Positions 59,771 to 64,000 of a DNA stretch of 64,000 bases are shown here, piece after piece. The notes under the pieces are model-generated. The model saw only the letters and a program-made list of their open reading frames with translations, was not told the DNA's origin and made no database searches. The stretch spans positions 1-64,000 of the forward strand of contig NZ_NFKA01000015.1 of the NCBI RefSeq assembly GCF_002160145.1. Reading direction: 5' to 3'. Made by a program: the position numbers and the translations under genes. Within the stretch, counting starts at the first letter, position 1. Each line of letters begins with the position of its first letter. The DNA comes from Gemmiger sp. An194. GTDB lineage: Bacteria; Bacillota; Clostridia; Oscillospirales; Ruminococcaceae.

Positions 59771-60448
59771 TTAATAAAACGGATTGAACTGCCCAAACAG
59801 CGAAAAGCCGATGCTCTCGCCCAGCACCTGCTGGTTGAGCCAGGGGATGGACCCGCCGGTGACCACGATGATCGCCCACACGGCGCACAGGATCAGATAC
59901 AGATCCACCACGCCGGCCAGCAGGCCCATTGCAAAGCCCAGCAGCTTGTTCACACTGCCCAGAATGGGAATGCGGTTGAAGTTGGTGAGCACCGCCACCA
60001 CAAAGCCCACGATCACCTTGCACAGCGCGAAGGCCACAAAGAACACCACAATGGCAATGATGGGGGTGAGCAGCGGAGCAATGACCTGATTCACCACCTG
60101 CTCGGCCAGCTCGGGGGCGCTGCCGGTGAGCACGCCGCCCGCAGACTGGGTAATACTCTGCTGAATTTCATCCGGCAGAAAACCGGCGTACTTTTCCACC
60201 AGCTGGTCCAGCTGCAGCTGACCGCCATCGGCCAGGGTCTTTTCGATGCTGGTGGTGAAGTTGTTTTCAAAGAAGTTGGTGAACAGCACCGGGGCGATGT
60301 TCTGGCTGAAGATGCTCGCGCCCAGCAGGCTGGCAAGGTTGCCCGCGAACTGCACCAGCGCGGCCGCGAAGCCCTTGCCCGCGTAGCGCATGGCAACCAG
60401 CAGCAGGATCGCCAGCAGAATCAGGTCAAAGCCATTGGCAATGGTCAT
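59771..60448 (-). CDS. CvpA-family membrane protein
   Basis: The 225-residue protein has four spans and the CvpA pattern: GFDLILLAILLLVAMRYAGKGFAAALVQFAGNLASLLGA at the start and GSVNKLLGFAMGLLAGVVDLYLILCAVW near the end. CvpA proteins are linked to colicin V release and envelope stress; the biochemical role is unclear. It lies between a DUF5711 gene and clpE on the same strand. Confidence 0.85.
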   Translation of the reverse strand: MTIANGFDLILLAILLLVAMRYAGKGFAAALVQFAGNLASLLGASIFSQNIAPVLFTNFFENNFTTSIEKTLADGGQLQLDQLVEKYAGFLPDEIQQSITQSAGGVLTGSAPELAEQVVNQVIAPLLTPIIAIVVFFVAFALCKVIVGFVVAVLTNFNRIPILGSVNKLLGFAMGLLAGVVDLYLILCAVWAIIVVTGGSIPWLNQQVLGESIGFSLFGQFNPFY

Positions 60449-60488
60449 GGGTCATTTCCTCGTTTTCTTTTGGATTTTGCTTAAGGGG

Positions 60489-61685
60489 TCATTCCTCGGC
60501 CGGTTGGGTCACCAGCGCCGCCTGACCGCCGCTGAACACCAGCAGATTCTTGGCGTTCAGCACCGCCTGGGGCTGGCTTTCGGTGGTCATCTCCCAAAGG
60601 TATTCCCCCTTCAGGTCGTAAGCGGCAACACCGCTGCCCCGTAATACATACGCGCCGGAACGGGTGCACACCACCTTGGATGCGGGTGCAGGCACCGAAG
60701 CGGTGCCCAGCTCCTGACAATTGGTGTCCAGCAGGATCAGCCGCACCGGAGCGTCGGCCATTTCCGATCCGATCAGGATGCCCACCGCCCGCTGGCTCAC
60801 CGAAACGCTGAGCAGCGTACCGCTGGGGTAGCTGTAGGTGGCCAGCTGCTCACCGGTGGTGGTATCAAATACCGCAATGCGGCCCTGGAATACCACCAGC
60901 AGCTTGCTGGCGCTGAGCCAGTGCATCTGCAGCACCGGGCTGGTGCCCGCGTCGATGGTCAGGCCGATGGTGCTGGAGTTCAAATCCAGCAGATGGATCT
61001 TCACCGCCAGCTGGCCGTTTGCGGCACTCAGGCAGGCCGCGGCAAACCGCTTTCCGTTCTGGGAAAAGGCGATCTGCCCGGGCACGCCCTCGGCATCGCT
61101 GGGGTACCACTGGTAGATGGGCTGGAAGGTGGAGTCGTAGACCGTGACCTCCGCCAGATAGCGGCTGGAATCGGTGACCACCGCCACCGTTCCGCCCGAG
61201 GCCATCTCCGCCAGCAGGATAGGCTGAGTATAGGTGTTAGTGTACAGTGTGCGGGTTCGGCTTTCCACCCGCAGCTCATACCCGGCCCGGTTATACAGCA
61301 CAAAGCGGGTCTTGCCGCTGCTGATGCTGGGGCGGGCGTAGTTGTGGGCGATGCTGCGCAGCTGCGCGCCCCGGGCGGAAAAGACCACCAGGTCCTTGCT
61401 GCCCAGCTCCACAAAGCCGCCGCCCAGGCTCTCCACCTGGAGCGGTTCGGCGATGCCGGTCTTTGCCGGCCAGCCGCCGCCGGGCTGCAGCCCGATGCGG
61501 GCGGATTCCACCACATCGCTCAGTAGCGCCAGGCCCCGGCCGAAAATACCGCTGGCATAAAGAGCCAGCGCCAGCAGCACCACCAGTGCCAGCGCCGCGG
61601 TGCGCAGCCTGCGCATCCGGCGGCGATGCCGCAGCGCGCTCAGGCGGGTGAGCTTTGCCCCGCCGGGCGTTTGATTGGTTTCCAT
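60489..61685 (-). CDS. DUF5711-family single-span protein with a beta-propeller-like outside domain
   Basis: The 398-residue protein has a basic N-terminus (RHRRRMRRLR), one span (about residues 31-50) and an outside domain of repeated beta strands with phrases such as DLVVFSARGAQLRSI, KTRFVLYNRAGYELRV, TVAVVTDSSRYLAEVTVYD and RIAVFDTTTGEQLATY. This suggests a seven-bladed propeller. Function is unknown. It is 40 bases upstream of the cvpA-like gene on the same strand. Confidence 0.75.
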   Translation of the reverse strand: METNQTPGGAKLTRLSALRHRRRMRRLRTAALALVVLLALALYASGIFGRGLALLSDVVESARIGLQPGGGWPAKTGIAEPLQVESLGGGFVELGSKDLVVFSARGAQLRSIAHNYARPSISSGKTRFVLYNRAGYELRVESRTRTLYTNTYTQPILLAEMASGGTVAVVTDSSRYLAEVTVYDSTFQPIYQWYPSDAEGVPGQIAFSQNGKRFAAACLSAANGQLAVKIHLLDLNSSTIGLTIDAGTSPVLQMHWLSASKLLVVFQGRIAVFDTTTGEQLATYSYPSGTLLSVSVSQRAVGILIGSEMADAPVRLILLDTNCQELGTASVPAPASKVVCTRSGAYVLRGSGVAAYDLKGEYLWEMTTESQPQAVLNAKNLLVFSGGQAALVTQPAEE

Positions 61686-61715
61686 ATCCCCGCCCCCTTT
61701 CTCATGGATTCTTCG

Positions 61716-62513
61716 TTACAAAATGCGCCCCGGTTCACCCTGGGGCTTGCCCGCCTGCCACGCGGGCAGCTCGGGATAATCCACCCAAGCCAGGAACAGG
61801 CCCTGGGCCGGGAGGGTGGGGCCCGCCTGACTGCGGTCCCGGCTTTCCAGAATGGCGGGGACCCGTTCCGGGTCCAGCTTGTGCTGGCCCGCCAGAACCA
61901 GCGTGCCCGCCAGAATCCGCACCATGTTGTAGAGATAGCCGTCCGCCGTGACGGTCACGGTGACCAGATCCCCGGTGCGCTGCACCCGGCACCGGCTGAT
62001 GGTGCGCACGGTGCTGCCCCGCAAAGCCACCTCGCAGCCGGCCGAGCACAGGCTCATGAAGTCGTGGCTGCCCACAAACCGGTCCGCCGCCGCCTGCATG
62101 GCAGCCTCGTCCAGTCTGCCCGGCAGCCGGTGGTGCCAGCCCGCCCCGAAGGGGCTGTCGATGGGGCTGTTCCAGATGCGGTAGCAATAGGTCTTTTCGT
62201 GGGCGGCGTAGCGGGCGTGGAACTCCTCCTCCACCTCCATGGCCCGGTTCACCCGGATGGCCGCCGGAAGCTTCTGATTCAAGGCCAGCGGCAGCTTTTC
62301 CATGGGGATGCGGCAGTCCGCCCAGAAGTTCACCGCGTAGTGCAGGGCATGGACCCCCGCGTCGGTGCGAGAGCAGCCCTTCACCGGCGGGCGGGTGCCC
62401 AGCAGGGCCTCCAGCCCGTCCTGCAGCGCCTGACAGACCGACAGGCCGTTGTTCTGCACCTGAAAGCCGCAGAAGCCGCTGCCGTCGTAGCTGATATCCA
62501 GCAGGATGTTCAT
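61716..62513 (-). CDS. truA: tRNA pseudouridine(38-40) synthase
   Basis: TruA modifies uridines 38-40 in the anticodon arm. The 265-residue product has the catalytic Asp in GCSRTDAGVHAL, the opening ILLDISYDGSGFCGFQVQ and the C-terminal FLYNMVR-like YLYNMVRILAG. Length is normal. It starts four bases after the ecfT stop, the usual ecfA-ecfT-truA order of Firmicutes. Confidence 0.95.
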   Translation of the reverse strand: MNILLDISYDGSGFCGFQVQNNGLSVCQALQDGLEALLGTRPPVKGCSRTDAGVHALHYAVNFWADCRIPMEKLPLALNQKLPAAIRVNRAMEVEEEFHARYAAHEKTYCYRIWNSPIDSPFGAGWHHRLPGRLDEAAMQAAADRFVGSHDFMSLCSAGCEVALRGSTVRTISRCRVQRTGDLVTVTVTADGYLYNMVRILAGTLVLAGQHKLDPERVPAILESRDRSQAGPTLPAQGLFLAWVDYPELPAWQAGKPQGEPGRIL

Positions 62514-62517
62514 GGCC

Positions 62518-63336
62518 TTACAGCACCCCCGGCATCACAAAGCGGGTGGCCCAGACCAGACCGAAGGTGACGGCGCAGAAGGTCACGGTGCCCCAGTCGT
62601 GGGGCTGGAACTTGAGTACCTTCAGGCGGGTGCGGCCCTCGCCGCCCCGGTAGCACCGGCACTCCATGGCCATGGCCAGTTCGTCTGCCCGGCGGAAGGC
62701 CGAGATGAACAGCGGGATCAGAATGGGCACCATGGCCTTGATCCGGTCCTTGGCGCTGCCGCTGTCCAGCATGGCGCCGCGAGCCTTCTGGGCGTTCATG
62801 ATCTTGTCGGTCTCCTCGATCAGGGTGGGAATGAACCGCAGGGCGATGGTCATCATCATGGCCAGCTCGTGCACCGGCAGGCCCAGCTTGGCAAAGGGCG
62901 ACAGCAGCCGCTCGATGGCGTCGGTGAGCACGATGGGGCTGGTGGTGTAGGTGAGCAGACCGGTGCCCGCGATCAGAGCCACGATACGCACCGCCATGAA
63001 GATGGCGTAGGCGATGCCCTCCTTATACACCTTGATGACCCAGAAGTGGATCAGCGGCTCACCCTGGCCGCCCATAAAGAACAGGTTCAGAATGGCCGTG
63101 AAGGCGATGATGGGAATGATGGGCTTCAGGCTCTTGAGGATGATGCGCAGCGGGATCTTGGCCAGCATGTAAAGGCCCGCCAGCAGCACCAGGCTCAGCG
63201 CCAGACCCAGGAAATTGTTGATGGTAAACAGCAGCACAATGTAGGCGATGACCAGCAGGATCTTCAGCCGCGGGTCGGTGCGGTGCACGATGGAATCGCC
63301 CGGGAAGTGCTGCCCGATGGTGATGTCCTTCAGCAT
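62518..63336 (-). CDS. ecfT: energy-coupling factor transporter transmembrane protein EcfT
   Basis: EcfT links the two ATPases to the vitamin-binding S component in ECF transporters. The 272-residue protein has about five spans and the coupling-helix motif with Ala-Arg-Gly (AQKARGAMLDSG), plus a second ARR-type region (AFRRADELAMAMECRCYRGG). Its ATG overlaps the ATPase stop by seven bases. Confidence 0.93.
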   Translation of the reverse strand: MLKDITIGQHFPGDSIVHRTDPRLKILLVIAYIVLLFTINNFLGLALSLVLLAGLYMLAKIPLRIILKSLKPIIPIIAFTAILNLFFMGGQGEPLIHFWVIKVYKEGIAYAIFMAVRIVALIAGTGLLTYTTSPIVLTDAIERLLSPFAKLGLPVHELAMMMTIALRFIPTLIEETDKIMNAQKARGAMLDSGSAKDRIKAMVPILIPLFISAFRRADELAMAMECRCYRGGEGRTRLKVLKFQPHDWGTVTFCAVTFGLVWATRFVMPGVL

Positions 63337-64000
63337 GTGCTCCCCTCCCCTTTGGCTTCCTCGCGGGCCTTTGCCTCCAGAATGGTCTTGACCGCCCAGG
63401 GCACAGTGTACACGTCCTGGGGCAGATCCAGACCCATCTGGCGCAGCTTCAAAAAGATCTTGGTCACCTGGGGCACCGAGAGGCCCAGCTCCAGCAGCTC
63501 ATCCGCCCGGGCGAACACCTTGTCCACCCGGTCGTACATGGCGATCTTCTTCTGGTCCATCACCAATACTTTATCGGCGTATTTGGCGATGTCCTCCATG
63601 GAGTGACTCACCAGCAGCACGGTGGTGCCGGTCTCCTTGTGATAGCGCTTGACCTGGCTGAGGATCATGTCCCGGCCCTCCGGGTCCAGGCCCGCGGCGG
63701 GCTCGTCCAGCACCAGCACCCGGGGCTCCATGGCCAGCACGCCCGCAATGGCCACCCGGCGCTTCTGACCGCCGGACAGCTCAAAGGGGCTGCGCTCCAG
63801 ATATTCCTCCGGCAGGCCGGTGAAGGCCGCCGCACGGCGCACCCGCCGGTCGATCTCTTCCTCGCTCAGGCCCATGTTTTTGGGGCCGAAGGCGATGTCT
63901 TTGTAAATAGTCTCCTCAAACAGCTGGTACTCCGGGTACTGGAACACCAGGCCCACCGCAAAGCGAACCTTGCGGATGTCCTGGCCCTTGGCCCAGATGT
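63330..64000 (-). CDS. ecfA2: energy-coupling factor ATPase EcfA, partial at the window edge
   Basis: The visible part of the ATPase starts before 64000 and runs to 63330 (about 222 residues). It has the Q-loop region VGLVFQYPEYQLFEETIYKDIAFGPKNMGL, the signature ELSGGQKRRVAIAGVLAMEP and Walker B VLVLDEPAAGLDPEG. The P-loop and start lie outside the window. By gene order this is the second ATPase, next to ecfT. Confidence 0.92.
   Translation of the reverse strand, partial: IWAKGQDIRKVRFAVGLVFQYPEYQLFEETIYKDIAFGPKNMGLSEEEIDRRVRRAAAFTGLPEEYLERSPFELSGGQKRRVAIAGVLAMEPRVLVLDEPAAGLDPEGRDMILSQVKRYHKETGTTVLLVSHSMEDIAKYADKVLVMDQKKIAMYDRVDKVFARADELLELGLSVPQVTKIFLKLRQMGLDLPQDVYTVPWAVKTILEAKAREEAKGEGSTC

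Noticed and set aside
56223-59774. Plus-strand frame of 1,183 residues
   Set aside because: It is antisense to the DUF4179, sigma and clpE genes and has no domain.

Overview
The window looks like chromosomal DNA of a GC-rich (roughly 60%) Gram-positive member of the class Clostridia, most like the Faecalibacterium/Gemmiger/Subdoligranulum group of Oscillospiraceae. The reasons are Firmicutes-type promoters and AGGAGG ribosome binding sites, frequent TTG/GTG starts, SpoIIID, an ECF-type energy-coupling transporter, a LicT-type antiterminator and a D-Asp-ligase-like ATP-grasp enzyme beside two AsnB proteins. The genus is an inference; no rRNA is present.

Layout. 1-1105: rplM-rpsI (minus). 1324-7338: ttcA-like, alr, isochorismatase-like hydrolase, membrane glycosyltransferase-like protein and lepA (plus), followed by 3.5 tandem copies of a non-coding ~85 bp repeat. 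7789-9985: a compact arsenic operon (arsR, arsP-type permease, thioredoxin-like protein, arsC). 9994-11722: an O-antigen-ligase-like protein whose 3' end contains the next promoter. 11679-14377: a metal-efflux operon (ArsR/CadC-type repressor, free HMA protein, P-type ATPase). 14444-16065: spoIIID, a thioredoxin-reductase-like gene, tRNA-Gln and tRNA-Pro. 16076-20982: mostly small accessory or poorly known genes.

21051-46868 (minus) is a cell-wall and division region: asnB, murE, an Hsp70/J-protein pair, a PASTA penicillin-binding protein, ftsW, murA, ftsZ and a DivIVA-like coiled-coil protein. The penicillin-binding-protein gene is cut in two. Its N-terminal half lies at 39237-40541 and its C-terminal half at 26108-27053, separated by 12,190 bp. 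The two break points share CCGGACCC and, joined there, restore one in-frame protein of about 747 residues. The intervening DNA behaves as an integrated mobile element. A large serine recombinase lies at one end, and the predicted circular junction has an inverted-repeat arrangement expected of a serine-integrase attP. Cargo: an ArsR/ferredoxin/polyferredoxin operon, a self-contained PTS operon (antiterminator with RAT leader, IIA, EI, HPr, IIBC), cutC with a WYL regulator, an XRE regulator, and a two-gene unit encoding a shortened FtsZ-like protein plus a possible degenerate GTPase. The recombinase and a 44-residue protein are chained to the interrupted host gene by overlapping stop/start codons.

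46962-50212 (plus): an ATP-grasp ligase and a second asnB, probably peptidoglycan cross-bridge synthesis and amidation. 50235-55134: phosphoglucomutase, comM-like, NUDIX and gmk. 55173-64000 (minus): an ECF sigma factor with DUF4179 partner, clpE-like, cvpA-like, a DUF5711 protein, truA, ecfT and a partial ecfA running off the end. Coordinates and motifs were read directly; no database search was possible.
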